NCBI GenBank assembly: GCA_945787885.1
Contig: CALZJF010000005.1
Coordinates: 29,313 to 93,312 of the forward strand
Direction: 5' to 3'
Length of the DNA: 64,000 nucleotides
DNA from: an uncultured Bacteroidales bacterium
GTDB lineage: Bacteria > Bacteroidota > Bacteroidia > Bacteroidales > Bacteroidaceae
Below the pieces are notes generated by a model, which was not told the origin of the DNA, made no database searches, and worked only from the letters and a program-made list of their open reading frames with translations. Below, piece after piece: positions 1 to 8,771 of the stretch. Both the position numbers and the translations under genes were made by a program. How positions within the stretch are numbered: the first letter of the stretch is position 1; every line of letters begins with the position of its first letter.

Positions 1-730
1 CTGCCGTCTTGGAGAAACTGCGAAATTCCACGGCACAGCGGCGCGCGCCCTCCAGTTCATAGATGCTGTGGGGCACACCGGGCGTGGAAATGTAGGCTTC
101 GTAGGCTGAGTCGAAGAGCAGCAGACTGCCGTGGGATAGGGCATAATCCACCCACTGCTGCAACTGCGGGGCGGTGAGCGTGGTGCCGGTGGGATTGTTG
201 GGATAGCACAGATAAATCAGCTCTGGAGCAGGGCCATCGGCATCAGGCAGCGCGGGGACGAACCCATTGGAGGCGAGGCAGGGGGCATAGCTGATGGTGC
301 GGCCCGCCATCGTGTTGGAATCTACATAGACGGGATAGACGGGGTCAGTGACGAGGACGCTGTTGTCGCGGCCGAGGATGTCGGTGAAATTGCCAGTGTC
401 GCTCTTTGCGCCATCATTGACGAACACTTCGTCGGGGCTGATATCAAGTCCGCGCGAAGCATAGTCGCCCTTCACGATGGCCTCGCGCAGAAAGAGATAT
501 CCCTGCTCGGGGCCGTAGCCGCGGAAGGTTTCGGCGGCGGCTTGCTCATCCACTGCCTGATGCAAGGCGGCTATCACGGCAGGCGGGAGCGGACGGGTCA
601 CATCGCCAATGCCAAGGCGTATCAGCCGGACATCGGGATGCTCCTGCTGAAAGGCGGACACGCGGCGGGCTATCTCTGCAAACAGATAATTCTGGCGTAG
701 CTGAAGGAAATTTTCGTTGAGGGTAAGCAT
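1..730 (-). CDS. dapL: LL-diaminopimelate aminotransferase, 3' end outside window
   Basis: Partial gene. The ATG is at 728-730 and the reading frame stays open to base 1, so the first 243 residues are visible. The enzyme is a PLP-dependent aminotransferase that makes LL-diaminopimelate directly from tetrahydrodipicolinate, for lysine and peptidoglycan. The translation shows IRLGIGD at residues 37-43, PNNPTG at 177-182, and the SFSKTA motif with the presumed PLP-binding lysine (K241) at the window edge. The next gene upstream is dapF, which acts on the product, so the two form a pathway pair on one strand. About 500 bases of nested repeat elements separate them, so they may no longer share a transcript. 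The family call is firm from the N-terminal signature; the C-terminal half cannot be judged. Confidence 0.9.
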   Translation of the reverse strand, partial: MLTLNENFLQLRQNYLFAEIARRVSAFQQEHPDVRLIRLGIGDVTRPLPPAVIAALHQAVDEQAAAETFRGYGPEQGYLFLREAIVKGDYASRGLDISPDEVFVNDGAKSDTGNFTDILGRDNSVLVTDPVYPVYVDSNTMAGRTISYAPCLASNGFVPALPDADGPAPELIYLCYPNNPTGTTLTAPQLQQWVDYALSHGSLLLFDSAYEAYISTPGVPHSIYELEGARRCAVEFRSFSKTA

Positions 731-746
731 GGTTCTATAAAGAATT

Positions 747-1150
747 GCAGGTAATAAAGATTATTTCAAGGTAGGTTCTATAGATTAGTTTTAGATGGAA
801 GGTAGTGTTTCTGTCTTGCTTGGATGTCTTCACGCCTTTCGCACCGCAGGTTTTTGTCTTTCATCCGGCCACGTAGCCAGCCATGCTCCTTTATTTCAAG
901 ACTAAACCTGCATCCAAACAGTGCATTCCAACATAAAAGGTAGGTTCTATAAATTAGTTTTCAATGTAAGGCAGTGTTTCTGTTTTACTTGGATGTCTTC
1001 ACGCCTCTCGCACCGTATCTTTTTGTCTTTCATTCGGTCACGTAGCCCGCTACGCTCCCTCGTGAAAAACAAAAACCTACGGCACGATAGTCGCAAATAC
1101 ATCGCAAGCTAATTGATAGAACCTACCAAAAATCATTTTCATCACCTACT
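747..1150. repeat. Nested cluster of family A and B foldback elements
   Basis: This block fills most of the 510-base gap between dapF and dapL. A family B left end (about 747-766) and a family B right end (about 1129-1150) flank two family A copies. The copy at 939-1127 is a complete 189-bp family A element with inverted ends GGTAGGTTCTATAAATTAG and its complement, flanked by AAAA on both sides. The copy at 770-938 is a chimera: its left half matches family A, but after the shared core near 873-885 it continues as the right half of family B. Both A ends nearest dapL are the end that faces the gene in the other copies. No coding capacity is apparent; short reading frames here are chance. Confidence 0.8.
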
Positions 1151-1240
1151 TGGCAGGAAGAATCAGCAGGCAAATTGCCTGCATACGAGGAACTTCCGGG
1201 TAAAAAAACTGAAAAATCCTTGGGGAGGCGGTAAGGCGGA

Positions 1241-2101
1241 CTATGGCTCCTGCAGGGGGAGCCGTCCCTCGCAGATGGTGCAGGCTGGGCCGTTCATCAG
1301 CACATGGTCGTCAGCAGCTCTCCATGTGACACGAAGCTCTCCGCCGTCCATCACGATGCGGCTCTCCCTGCTGCCCCGCCCTGTCAGCGCGGCGGCGACG
1401 GCAGTGGCGCAGGCTCCCGTGCCGCAGGCTTGCGTGATGCCGCTCCCACGTTCCCACACGCGCATCCGCAGGGAGCCATCGGGGAGAGGGGAGACGAACT
1501 CTATATTGCAACGTTCGGGGAAGAGGGGGGCATTCTCCAGCGTCGGGCCCACAAGGGGAAGATCGACGGCCTCTGCATCGTCCGTGAAAACCACAAAGTG
1601 GGGATTGCCCATGGAGACGAACGTTCCCTCATAAATACTGCCATCCGTGGCCGTCGCCAGCCCCGAACGCAGGCTGCCATCAGGCGTGGCACACTGGGTG
1701 GGAGCACTGAGGGCGGGCGCACCCATATCGACTGTGACGCGCTCCACACGGTCTGTCCGGTCATCGACATGGAGTTCCAGATGCTTCACGCCGCTCAGCG
1801 TATGGAGGTCGATGTGGCGGTCAGGGCTGAGACGGTGGTCGTAGATGAATTTGCCTACGCACCGCGCTCCATTGCCGCACATTCGGGCTTCTGAACCATC
1901 GGCGTTGAAGATGCGCATAGTGAACGCGCCATCAGGACGCCGCCCTACGAGTATCAGCCCATCAGAACCGACGCCTGTGTGGACATCGCTCCACGCCATC
2001 GAGGCGGAAGCGGGGTCGGGGATGGGGAAACGGGTGGTATCGACGTAGAGGTAGCAATTGCCACAACCGTGCATTTTCACGAAGTCCACATATTTTGCCA
2101 T
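1241..2101 (-). CDS. dapF: Diaminopimelate epimerase
   Basis: The enzyme interconverts LL- and meso-diaminopimelate, the step after DapL, without a cofactor, using two cysteines. Both cysteine motifs are present: MCGNGARC (C75) and ACGTGAC (C226), which should be the general base and acid pair. The length of 286 residues is normal for the family. The N-terminal motif reads KMHGCGNCYLYVD, with Cys at the place where many homologues have Asp (GxGNDF or GNDY), a modest deviation. The ATG at 2099-2101 was chosen because the conserved start of the domain follows within seven residues. It lies upstream of dapL on the same strand. Confidence 0.95.
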   Translation of the reverse strand: MAKYVDFVKMHGCGNCYLYVDTTRFPIPDPASASMAWSDVHTGVGSDGLILVGRRPDGAFTMRIFNADGSEARMCGNGARCVGKFIYDHRLSPDRHIDLHTLSGVKHLELHVDDRTDRVERVTVDMGAPALSAPTQCATPDGSLRSGLATATDGSIYEGTFVSMGNPHFVVFTDDAEAVDLPLVGPTLENAPLFPERCNIEFVSPLPDGSLRMRVWERGSGITQACGTGACATAVAAALTGRGSRESRIVMDGGELRVTWRAADDHVLMNGPACTICEGRLPLQEP

Positions 2102-2292
2102 ATTGCCAAAGGAGGGGTTTTGAGAGATTACAGCTTTACAAATGTCATTATTTCACAGCAAAATTATACATTTGTCAAGCAGAAAGCAGCAGAAATGACC
2201 AAAAAACTTACATTTCTCGCCTTCATTTTCTTTTTCCCGCATACGGAATGCCAAGTTTCTATGGCAAAAACGGGCGATTTTGCCCTGCCCTG

Positions 2293-2324
2293 CTTGCCTT
2301 TTCAAAAAAAATCGCTTAACTTTG
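2293..2324 (+). promoter_or_regulatory. Possible Bacteroidota-type promoter of unknown target
   Basis: TAACTTTG at 2317-2324 fits the TAnnTTTG -7 element, and CTTG at 2293-2296 is a near match to the -33 TTTG with a 20-base spacer. No obvious gene follows for 650 bases; the product could be an untranslated RNA or a long leader for dnaX. Confidence 0.35.
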
Positions 2325-2516
2325 CGCCATACAAAGGAATGACTCAACGCGAGAGCGGCGCAACGATTCCATGCGGGCGGACTTCCGACTGCAGGGCTTT
2401 GGCTCTCGCCGCCAAGGAAACAGCGCGGCGGGTCAGCGAAAATGCCTGCATCGTCAGCAGCGTCCCCCGTTTTCGGCAGCACTTCCTGAATTTCCGTCAG
2501 CACTTTCTGCTCTGGA

Positions 2517-2595
2517 GTGTTCACTTTCGGGGGGCTATGTGACCACTTTCGGGGGTCAAACCAATCACATTCGGGGCTGAAAATGGCCACTTCGC
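2517..2595 (+). repeat. Family C repeats, about 22-bp units
   Basis: Four degenerate head-to-tail units with core TGACCACTTTCGGGG spaced 21-23 bases apart. The same unit recurs at 9826, 20328, 40203 and 55756 and singly at 43829, always between genes. Confidence 0.7.
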
Positions 2596-2798
2596 AGACG
2601 GATTGCATAGCAAACAGGCTATCAACCCCTTGCATTCGCTGAAATCCTGAGCGCCGGGCGGGCTCTCTGCCTCTGGCTTTTGGCTCCGGCTGCCATGATT
2701 TGCTTCTTACGGCCATCACGCAGCCTTAAAGCCATCACGCAGCTCTAAACGCACATAGAACAACACCGCCAACGGGGCGTTCTGGAAAACTCTCTTAT

Positions 2799-2987
2799 GG
2801 TAGGTTCCATCAATTAGCTTGTGATGTGTTCGCGGCTATCGTGCCATAGATTTTTGGTTTCCAAGAGGGAGCGTAGCGGGCTACGTGGCCGAATGAATGA
2901 CAAAAACCTACGGTGCGAGAGGCGTGAAGGCATCCAAGTAAAACAAGAACACTGCCTTCCCTTGAAAACTAATTTATAGAACTTACC
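2799..2987 (+). repeat. Complete family A foldback element before dnaX
   Basis: A 189-bp element with inverted ends (GGTAGGTTCCATCAATTAG on the left, the complement with one extra change on the right), an inner stem, and an apical GTAGCGGGCTAC hairpin. It is flanked by TTAT at 2795-2798 and 2988-2991, a clear 4-bp target duplication. It ends 10 bases before the dnaX start codon, so it forms most of the dnaX 5' region. Confidence 0.85.
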
Positions 2988-2997
2988 TTATACATAT

Positions 2998-4833
2998 ATG
3001 TCAGACTATATCGTATCGGCGCGCAAATATCGTCCGGCCACTTTCGATGCCGTCGTGGGGCAAAGTTCGCTCACCACTACGCTGAAAAATGCCATCAAGA
3101 CAGGGAAACTGGCACACGCCTACCTGTTTTGCGGGCCTCGCGGTGTGGGAAAAACCACGAGCGCACGTATCTTCGCCAAGACCATCAACTGCCTCAGTCT
3201 GGGAGCAAACGGCGAGGCTTGCGACCACTGCGAAAGTTGTCAGGCCTTCAATGAGGGACGCTCGCTGAACATCCACGAGCTGGATGCAGCATCAAACAAT
3301 TCGGTGGACGACATCCGTCAGCTCATCGAACAGGTGCAGGTGCCGCCGCAGATCGGACGCTACAAGGTGTTCATCATCGATGAGGTCCACATGCTATCGC
3401 CTGCGGCTTTCAACGCCTTCCTCAAGACGCTCGAAGAGCCGCCTGCCCACGCCATATTCATCCTCGCTACCACGGAGAAACACAAAATCCTACCCACCAT
3501 TCTCTCCAGATGTCAGATCTACGACTTCAACCGCATGGAGGTGGGCGACATGATTCAGCACCTGAAGAAAGTGGCAGAGCGCGAGGGATATTCCTATGAG
3601 GAGGAGGCACTGGGCATCATTGCGCAGAAGGCGGACGGCGGTATGCGCGATGCGCTGAGCATCTTCGACCAAGTGGCATCCTACACGCAGGGAAACATCA
3701 CGTATGGCAAGGTGATTGAGAACCTGAACATCCTGGACTACGACCATTACTTCCGGCTGACGGAAAGCCTGCTGAAATGCGATATCCCACAGGTCATGCT
3801 CAGCCTGAACGACATTTTGAGCCGGGGCTTTGAGGGCAACCACGTGATTGGCGGACTGGCGAGCCATTTCCGCAATCTGCTGGTCAGCCGCGATGCGCAG
3901 ACGCTCCCCCTGCTGGAGGTGGCGGAGAGCGTGAGGCAAAGGTATCAGGAGCAGGCGCTGCGCTGCACGCCGAAGTTTCTCTATGCCGCCCTCAAGCTGT
4001 GCAACAACTGCGACCTCAACTATCGCGCGGCACGCAACAAACGTCTGCTCGTGGAAATCACGCTGATAGAGACGGCGCAGCTCTCTCTGCCTGAAAATGC
4101 CGACGACGCATCGGGGGGGCGTAGCCCTATCCGACGTCTTCTCCCCATCTTCGCGCCAGCTCCGGCCCAGGCTGCCAGGGCACAGCGCATCGCCAATGCC
4201 CGGAAATCACCACATGAGGCTGCGGCGCAACAGCCGACCGCGGGCAACAGCCCTGCCGCTCCTGCACAGCCGCTGACCGCACAGCAGGCGCAGCCGGCTA
4301 CGACGGCTCCCACCATCAGAAGGAGCAGCGGAATGTCGCGACTGAACACCGTGGCACTCCACCGGACCACGGCTACGGCTGCGACTGAGAGGCAGGCGGC
4401 TGCGGGCAGCCCGATGCCGACCACAGACAACCCTGCTACGGCCGCCCTGGCTCCGCACAAACAGGAATTGCAGCCATTCAGCACGGACGAACTCCAGCAC
4501 TATTGGCTGCTGTTTGCCAATCAGCTGCCTGCGAACCAAGGGGCTGAAGCGGGACGTCTGCAGATGATTGTGCCGACGTTGAAGGAGGATTTCTGCGTGG
4601 AAGCTATCGTGGACAACGAACGAGCCGCGAAGCATCTGGAAATCATCCAGCCCAGACTCACGGGATTCCTGCGCAGTGCGCTCCACAACGATGCCATCCG
4701 CGTGGTATTCAGAGTCGATGATGCCGTCATCACGCGCTACGTGGCTTCGCCTCGCGAGGCTCTCATCAAAATGTGTGAGGAAAATCCTGCCATCACTACG
4801 CTTATCAAAAAACTGAAACTGCAAATCAGCTAA
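2998..4833 (+). CDS. dnaX: DNA polymerase III subunit gamma/tau
   Basis: Clamp-loader ATPase that loads the sliding clamp and holds the replicative polymerase together. Visible motifs are Walker A GPRGVGKT (residues 46-53), a four-cysteine zinc site (C65, C75, C78, C81), Walker B IIDEVH (126-131), and SRCQ with the arginine finger (170-173). After about residue 375 the chain becomes a low-complexity Ala/Pro/Gln/Thr linker, followed by a C-terminal tau-like domain from about 495. The length of 611 residues is typical. The ATG at 2998 fits the conserved YIVSARKYRP start. A foldback element ends 10 bases upstream. No programmed-frameshift signal for a short gamma form was seen. Confidence 0.95.
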   Translation: MSDYIVSARKYRPATFDAVVGQSSLTTTLKNAIKTGKLAHAYLFCGPRGVGKTTSARIFAKTINCLSLGANGEACDHCESCQAFNEGRSLNIHELDAASNNSVDDIRQLIEQVQVPPQIGRYKVFIIDEVHMLSPAAFNAFLKTLEEPPAHAIFILATTEKHKILPTILSRCQIYDFNRMEVGDMIQHLKKVAEREGYSYEEEALGIIAQKADGGMRDALSIFDQVASYTQGNITYGKVIENLNILDYDHYFRLTESLLKCDIPQVMLSLNDILSRGFEGNHVIGGLASHFRNLLVSRDAQTLPLLEVAESVRQRYQEQALRCTPKFLYAALKLCNNCDLNYRAARNKRLLVEITLIETAQLSLPENADDASGGRSPIRRLLPIFAPAPAQAARAQRIANARKSPHEAAAQQPTAGNSPAAPAQPLTAQQAQPATTAPTIRRSSGMSRLNTVALHRTTATAATERQAAAGSPMPTTDNPATAALAPHKQELQPFSTDELQHYWLLFANQLPANQGAEAGRLQMIVPTLKEDFCVEAIVDNERAAKHLEIIQPRLTGFLRSALHNDAIRVVFRVDDAVITRYVASPREALIKMCEENPAITTLIKKLKLQIS

Positions 4834-4907
4834 GGGAGCGGGGGCTGACGACAAAAACATCTCACCCCCGTACAGAATACTCCTTTATATATAATAGACT
4901 ATTTAAC

Positions 4908-5618
4908 ATGACACACCGCTACATCACCGTATCTTACGACCTCTATGCCGACAATGAGGCTGGCATTCATGAACTGATAGAACAAGCCCCTGAGCAGTAC
5001 CCCTTCCAGTTCATCACGAATATGGGCATGGCTCTCGATAGTTTCGAGGCGCGCGTGGGCAATCTGCAAGAGGGCGACGAGTTTGACTTCACCCTCTCTG
5101 TAGATGAGGCCTACGGACCTTATGACCCTGACCGCGTCATCGAACTCGGAAAGGAGAATTTCATAGTGAACGGCAAGTTTGCTGCCGACATCATCTATCC
5201 CGGCAATATCATCCCGCTGGTGAACGAAGAGGGAATGCGGCTCAATGGCTTTATCACGGATGTGAAGGAGAACTCCGTGGTCATCGACCTCAATGACCTT
5301 CACGCCGGCAAGGAGTTGCACTACAAGGGCAGAGTGCTGAAAGCGCACGATGCCTCTGAGGCTGAACTACGGGAGGCCATCAACACGCTGACGGGAGGCG
5401 GAGGCTGCGGAGGCGGATGCTCAGGATGCGGCAACGGCGAAGGCTGCGGACATCACGGCGATGGCAGTGAGGGATGCGGGCACCACCATGGCGAGGGCGA
5501 AGGATGCTGCGGACACCACGGCGATGGCGGTGAGGGATGCGGACATCACCATGGCGAGGGCGAAGGATGCTGCGGACACCACGGCGAAGGCGGCGGATGC
5601 TGCCACAAAAATGCCTGA
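4908..5618 (+). CDS. slyD: SlyD-type FKBP peptidyl-prolyl isomerase with metal-binding tail
   Basis: Cytosolic prolyl isomerase and chaperone. Residues 1-70 and 125-160 form the FKBP fold, and the insert-in-flap chaperone domain lies between (about 71-125). From about residue 164 to the end the chain is almost only Gly, Cys and His: repeats such as GCGHHHGEGEGCCGHHG occur in tandem and are mirrored by DNA repeats at 5400-5610. In E. coli SlyD a shorter Cys/His tail binds nickel and serves hydrogenase maturation; no hydrogenase genes are in this window, so the metal and its client are unknown. A general metal-storage role is inference. The gene lies 74 bases after dnaX and 43 bases before aroC on the same strand. 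Confidence 0.9.
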   Translation: MTHRYITVSYDLYADNEAGIHELIEQAPEQYPFQFITNMGMALDSFEARVGNLQEGDEFDFTLSVDEAYGPYDPDRVIELGKENFIVNGKFAADIIYPGNIIPLVNEEGMRLNGFITDVKENSVVIDLNDLHAGKELHYKGRVLKAHDASEAELREAINTLTGGGGCGGGCSGCGNGEGCGHHGDGSEGCGHHHGEGEGCCGHHGDGGEGCGHHHGEGEGCCGHHGEGGGCCHKNA

Positions 5619-5661
5619 TTCTCCCATCACTGCTCTCCCCTGAATTGCTCTTTTTCTTCCC

Positions 5662-6762
5662 ATGAACACTTACGGACACATATTTCGACTGACCACCTTC
5701 GGCGAAAGTCATGGGGCAGCGATAGGCGGAGTCATCGACGGTATGCCGGCGGGCGTCACCTTCGATGAGGAACTGCTGCGGCTGGAAATGAGCCGACGCC
5801 GGCCCGGACAAAGCCGCATCACCACAGCGCGCCGAGAAACGGACGAGGTGGAGATACTGTCGGGCATCTTCGAGGGAAAAACCACGGGGACTCCCATTGG
5901 CTTCATCGTCAGAAATGCTGACCATCACTCTGACGATTATGACAATCTGCGCCATATACTACGTCCGAGCCATGCCGACTTCACATTTCTGGAGAAATAC
6001 GGCATCAGGGATCACCGCGGCGGCGGACGGGCTTCAGCACGCGAGACGTTGAGCAGAGTCGTGGCAGGGGCGTTTGCCAAGATGGCTCTGCGCTGCTATG
6101 GCATACGCATTCAGGCTTGGACCCGACAAGTGGGCGACATCAGGCTGACACGAAGAATGACGGAGGAAGACCTCAGGCATACGGAAGAGAACGCCGTGAG
6201 ATGCCCGGACAGCCTGACTGCCGAACGGATGGAACGCCTGATTCTGGAAGTGAAGCGCGAGGGCGACACCATAGGGGGCATTGTGGAATGCCGCATCACG
6301 GGCTGTCCGGCTGGCATGGGCGACCCCGTCTTCGGAAAACTCCACGCACGCCTGGCTGCGGCGATGATGGGCATCAATGCGGCTAAAGGCTTCGAGTACG
6401 GACTTGGATTTGAGGCGGCCTGCAGCAGAGGCTCGCAAACGAACGATGCGTTTGTGAAAAACGAAAAAAATGATGACCCTCGACGAGTTCGCACGCTCAC
6501 CAACTACTCCGGAGGCATACAGGGCGGCATCAGCAATGGCGAGGACATAGAGTTTCGCGTGGCATTCAAGCCCGTGGCGACTCTGCTGCAGGAACAGCTG
6601 ACGACGGACACCGAGGGAAACGCTACTCACACGCATCCAAAAGGCAGGCACGACCCTTGCGTTGTGCCGCGCGCCGTGCCAATCGTAGAAGCCATGGCAG
6701 CCATTACGCTACTCGATGCACTGCTGCTGAACCGCACTGTCCGCATCAATCATTCATCATAA
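5662..6762 (+). CDS. aroC: Chorismate synthase
   Basis: Last step of the shikimate pathway: reduced FMN-dependent elimination that turns EPSP into chorismate. The translation opens with the family signature [14 protein letters not shown], followed by [17 protein letters not shown] (about residues 46-62) and [13 protein letters not shown] (about 115-127), which bind FMN and phosphate. The length of 366 residues is normal. It follows the SlyD-like gene by 43 bases and may share its transcript. The next gene is on the other strand, and a candidate small RNA lies in between. Confidence 0.97.
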   Translation: MNTYGHIFRLTTFGESHGAAIGGVIDGMPAGVTFDEELLRLEMSRRRPGQSRITTARRETDEVEILSGIFEGKTTGTPIGFIVRNADHHSDDYDNLRHILRPSHADFTFLEKYGIRDHRGGGRASARETLSRVVAGAFAKMALRCYGIRIQAWTRQVGDIRLTRRMTEEDLRHTEENAVRCPDSLTAERMERLILEVKREGDTIGGIVECRITGCPAGMGDPVFGKLHARLAAAMMGINAAKGFEYGLGFEAACSRGSQTNDAFVKNEKNDDPRRVRTLTNYSGGIQGGISNGEDIEFRVAFKPVATLLQEQLTTDTEGNATHTHPKGRHDPCVVPRAVPIVEAMAAITLLDALLLNRTVRINHSS

Positions 6763-6880
6763 TCACGGCATCGCATGCCAAACTTCTGACGTACGCATGG
6801 GGGTTAAACTCACAAAACCGCTCCCTTCATCAAGATGAAAGGATGATTTCTGCTTTTTTCCGAAAAAAAAGTCAGGAATG

Positions 6881-6912
6881 TTTGGCAGATATGACGAAAC
6901 GCCGTATTTTTG
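6881..6912 (+). promoter_or_regulatory. Bacteroidota promoter of candidate small RNA
   Basis: TTTG at 6881-6884, a 20-base spacer, then TATTTTTG at 6905-6912: a full match to the TTTG/TAnnTTTG promoter form. The predicted transcription start is about 6918-6920. No coding start follows before the terminator at 6983-7022. Confidence 0.7.
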
Positions 6913-6918
6913 CAACGA

Positions 6919-7022
6919 AAATTAGTTGTCGCGATGATAACGCTTATAGTTTAGTTAAGTCTAGTTTAGTTTTTGTGTTGGTAGCCGGAAGCCTCAAACG
7001 TGAGGTATTCCGGCTATTTTTG
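6919..7022 (+). ncRNA. Candidate small RNA, about 105 nt, family unknown
   Basis: A strong promoter is followed after about 65 bases by an intrinsic terminator: arms AGCCGGAA-CCTCA and TGAGG-TTCCGGCT with a short loop, then a T-rich run to about 7022. The body is AT-rich with repeated TAGTTTAGT-like words (6947-6975). No open frame longer than a few codons starts inside. The interval sits between aroC (plus) and rlmH (minus), so it is not a leader of either. I do not recognise an Rfam family. Confidence 0.5.
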
Positions 7023-7173
7023 TTTTTCCGCCAGAAGTTGGCAGTCAGCACTGCCCTGCCTCGCAGCAGCAGCAGCCTCATTCGGCAGCGGCAGCACAGA
7101 CGGAGGAGCGCCGCGGACGAGCGGCGGCAGAGCATACTACTGCGGCAGCAGGGACATTGCCATGGACGCTGGG

Positions 7174-7647
7174 CTATTCGTGGTGATAGGGCTCGCCGCG
7201 CAAGATGGTCATGGCACGATAAAGTTGCTCAACGAAGAAGAGGCGCACCATCTGATGGCTGAAAGTCAGACGCGACAACGAAATTTTCTCACGGCAACGC
7301 TCATAAACTGCGGGCGAAAAACCATAGGGACCGCCGACTACGAAGACCAGCCTTCTGGCTCCGGAGGCACAACGACGGTCGATATAACGCGCGAACTCTA
7401 CAGAACGGAACTCCTGACCGCCCTCATCAAGGAGCACCAGCCAATCGCCTTCGGCCAGACAACGCAGGATGAGTTCGCCCTCGCGCTCTTTCTGCTGCTC
7501 GAAACTCAGCGATTTGGCATTGCGCAACTCGGGGATGACCTCGATGCTGAAGGGGATATAGTGGCTCAGACGGGAGGTATAGTCTGCAATCAACGACTCC
7601 AATCGCCGATCTGCGGTCTTACCGACAACAATAAGTAGAAGTTTCAT
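7174..7647 (-). CDS. rlmH: 23S rRNA pseudouridine-1915 N3-methyltransferase
   Basis: SPOUT-class methyltransferase that uses S-adenosylmethionine to methylate pseudouridine 1915 in helix 69 of 23S rRNA. Diagnostic motifs are present: FVVGGPYGF, then LSLSRLTFSHQMVRLFFVEQ, and YRAMTILRGEPYHHE at the very C-terminus. The ATG at 7645-7647 gives the expected 157 residues starting MKLLLIVVGK; a longer frame reaching 7782 would read through a perfect hairpin and adds no conserved sequence. It lies downstream of the zinc-ribbon gene on the same strand, with a 74-base palindrome between them. Confidence 0.95.
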   Translation of the reverse strand: MKLLLIVVGKTADRRLESLIADYTSRLSHYIPFSIEVIPELRNAKSLSFEQQKEREGELILRCLAEGDWLVLLDEGGQEFRSVEFARYIDRRCASGARRLVFVVGGPYGFSPAVYERCREKISLSRLTFSHQMVRLFFVEQLYRAMTILRGEPYHHE

Positions 7648-7734
7648 CGTAATGGAAGAGGGTGTATGGATAAAAGATGTAATGGAGGTGTATGGATGAA
7701 TGTTAGTTTTTATTAACCTACTGAAAATTGAAAC

Positions 7735-7808
7735 GAGGAATGCGGAAGGAGGAATAGCGCTTGCGGATGGTGATATCCGCAAGCGCTATTCCTCCTTCCG
7801 CATTCCTC
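7735..7808. repeat. Perfect inverted repeat, 34-bp arms, 6-base loop
   Basis: Arms 7735-7768 and 7775-7808 are exactly complementary over 34 bases around the loop GGTGAT. It lies between the stop of the zinc-ribbon gene (7856) and the start of rlmH (7647). No T-run follows on the minus strand, so a standard terminator is not clear. The arm contains GAGGAAT twice. Confidence 0.9.
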
Positions 7809-7855
7809 TTACAGAGGGATAAAATCTTGTGAGAAACGAAAAAAATGGACTGGGA

Positions 7856-8692
7856 TTATGCCTCGGGAGTAGCCGCCTTGCGACGCACGATGGAGCGTTT
7901 CTTCTTGGGTGCCTCCTCAGGAACCTCAGGCTTCACGCCTGCCAATTCGGGGTCGATCAGGATGCGTCCGCAATATTCGCAGGGAATAATCTTCTTGCGC
8001 GAACGAACATCAATCTGACGCTGAGGGGGAATCTTGTTGAAACAGCCACCGCAAGCACCACGCTGAACGTAAACCACGGCGAGGCCATTGCGCTGGCTCT
8101 TGCGGATGCGCTTGAAAGCGGCAAGCAGACGGGGCTCCACACTCAGTTCGATGCTGCGAGCCTTCTCGCGCAGACGCTCTTCCTCGGCGCGCGTCTCTGT
8201 GACGATTTCGTCGAGCTCTGCCTTTTTCACATCCAAGTCCTCGATGCGCTTCTTGATGGCAGAACGACCACGGGCGAGGTCTGACTGGCGCGCCTCAATC
8301 TGGCGGTCGATGTCGCGGATTTGCTTGTTGAGAAGTTCGATTTCGAGCGATTGGAACTCGATTTCCTTCTGAAGCGTATCGTATTCGCGGTTGTTGCTGA
8401 CCTCGTCGAGCTGCTGGCGGTAACGTTCCATCAGGGAGCGAGCCTCGCGGATGCTGTTCTGCTTCTCCGTAATCTCGTTTTCAAAATCGTTGATTTCCTG
8501 CTCATACTTGGCCAGACGATGGTGCAGACCTTCGATTTCATCTTCCAAATCCTGAACTTCGAGGGGAAGTTCGCCACGGAGAGTCTTGATTTTGTCGATT
8601 TCAGAGAGTTTCGTCTGGAGTAGATAGAGATTCTTGAGTTTCTGCTCTACGCTCATTTCGGAGGGCAGTACTTCTTTTGTACGGGTTGCCAT
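7856..8692 (-). CDS. Coiled-coil protein with C4 zinc ribbon
   Basis: 278 residues from the ATG at 8690-8692. Residues 20-195 are predicted coiled coil (heptads rich in Leu, Glu, Lys, Arg, Gln). The C-terminal part holds a zinc ribbon with CGGC and CEYC pairs about 22 residues apart, followed by a basic tail KKKRSIVRRKAA. The family (C4-type zinc ribbon proteins) is widespread and usually adjacent to a Nif3-like gene, as here; its biochemical role is poorly defined, with nucleic-acid binding suggested by the ribbon. The longer frame to 8944 overlaps the upstream gene and was rejected. It probably shares a transcript with the Nif3 gene 79 bases upstream. Confidence 0.85.
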   Translation of the reverse strand: MATRTKEVLPSEMSVEQKLKNLYLLQTKLSEIDKIKTLRGELPLEVQDLEDEIEGLHHRLAKYEQEINDFENEITEKQNSIREARSLMERYRQQLDEVSNNREYDTLQKEIEFQSLEIELLNKQIRDIDRQIEARQSDLARGRSAIKKRIEDLDVKKAELDEIVTETRAEEERLREKARSIELSVEPRLLAAFKRIRKSQRNGLAVVYVQRGACGGCFNKIPPQRQIDVRSRKKIIPCEYCGRILIDPELAGVKPEVPEEAPKKKRSIVRRKAATPEA

Positions 8693-8771
8693 AAGTATTG
8701 TTGTGTTTTGCGGTATTGCTAAATTGCTGTTTGTCCTGAATTTGCCGGATTGTCTCTGAGAAAATAAGGCG

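Larger units (their letters stand above)
2102..2798. other. Gene-free region between dapF and dnaX
   Basis: About 700 bases without a convincing gene. It holds a possible plus-strand promoter near 2317-2324, a block of 22-bp dispersed repeats (2517-2595), and a family A element immediately after it. A 67-codon plus-strand frame from 2339 follows the promoter, but it shows no recognisable motif and runs into the repeats, so it is not called as a gene. Confidence 0.5.

Noticed and set aside
2339-2542. 67-codon plus-strand gene after the promoter at 2317
   Set aside because: No motif, and its end runs into the family C repeats.
2102-2798. RNase P, tmRNA or SRP RNA gene
   Set aside because: The conserved core words of these RNAs were not found here or in other gaps.
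4084-4480. Separate gene in the tau linker
   Set aside because: The Ala/Pro/Gln-rich part is in frame with dnaX and typical of the tau linker.
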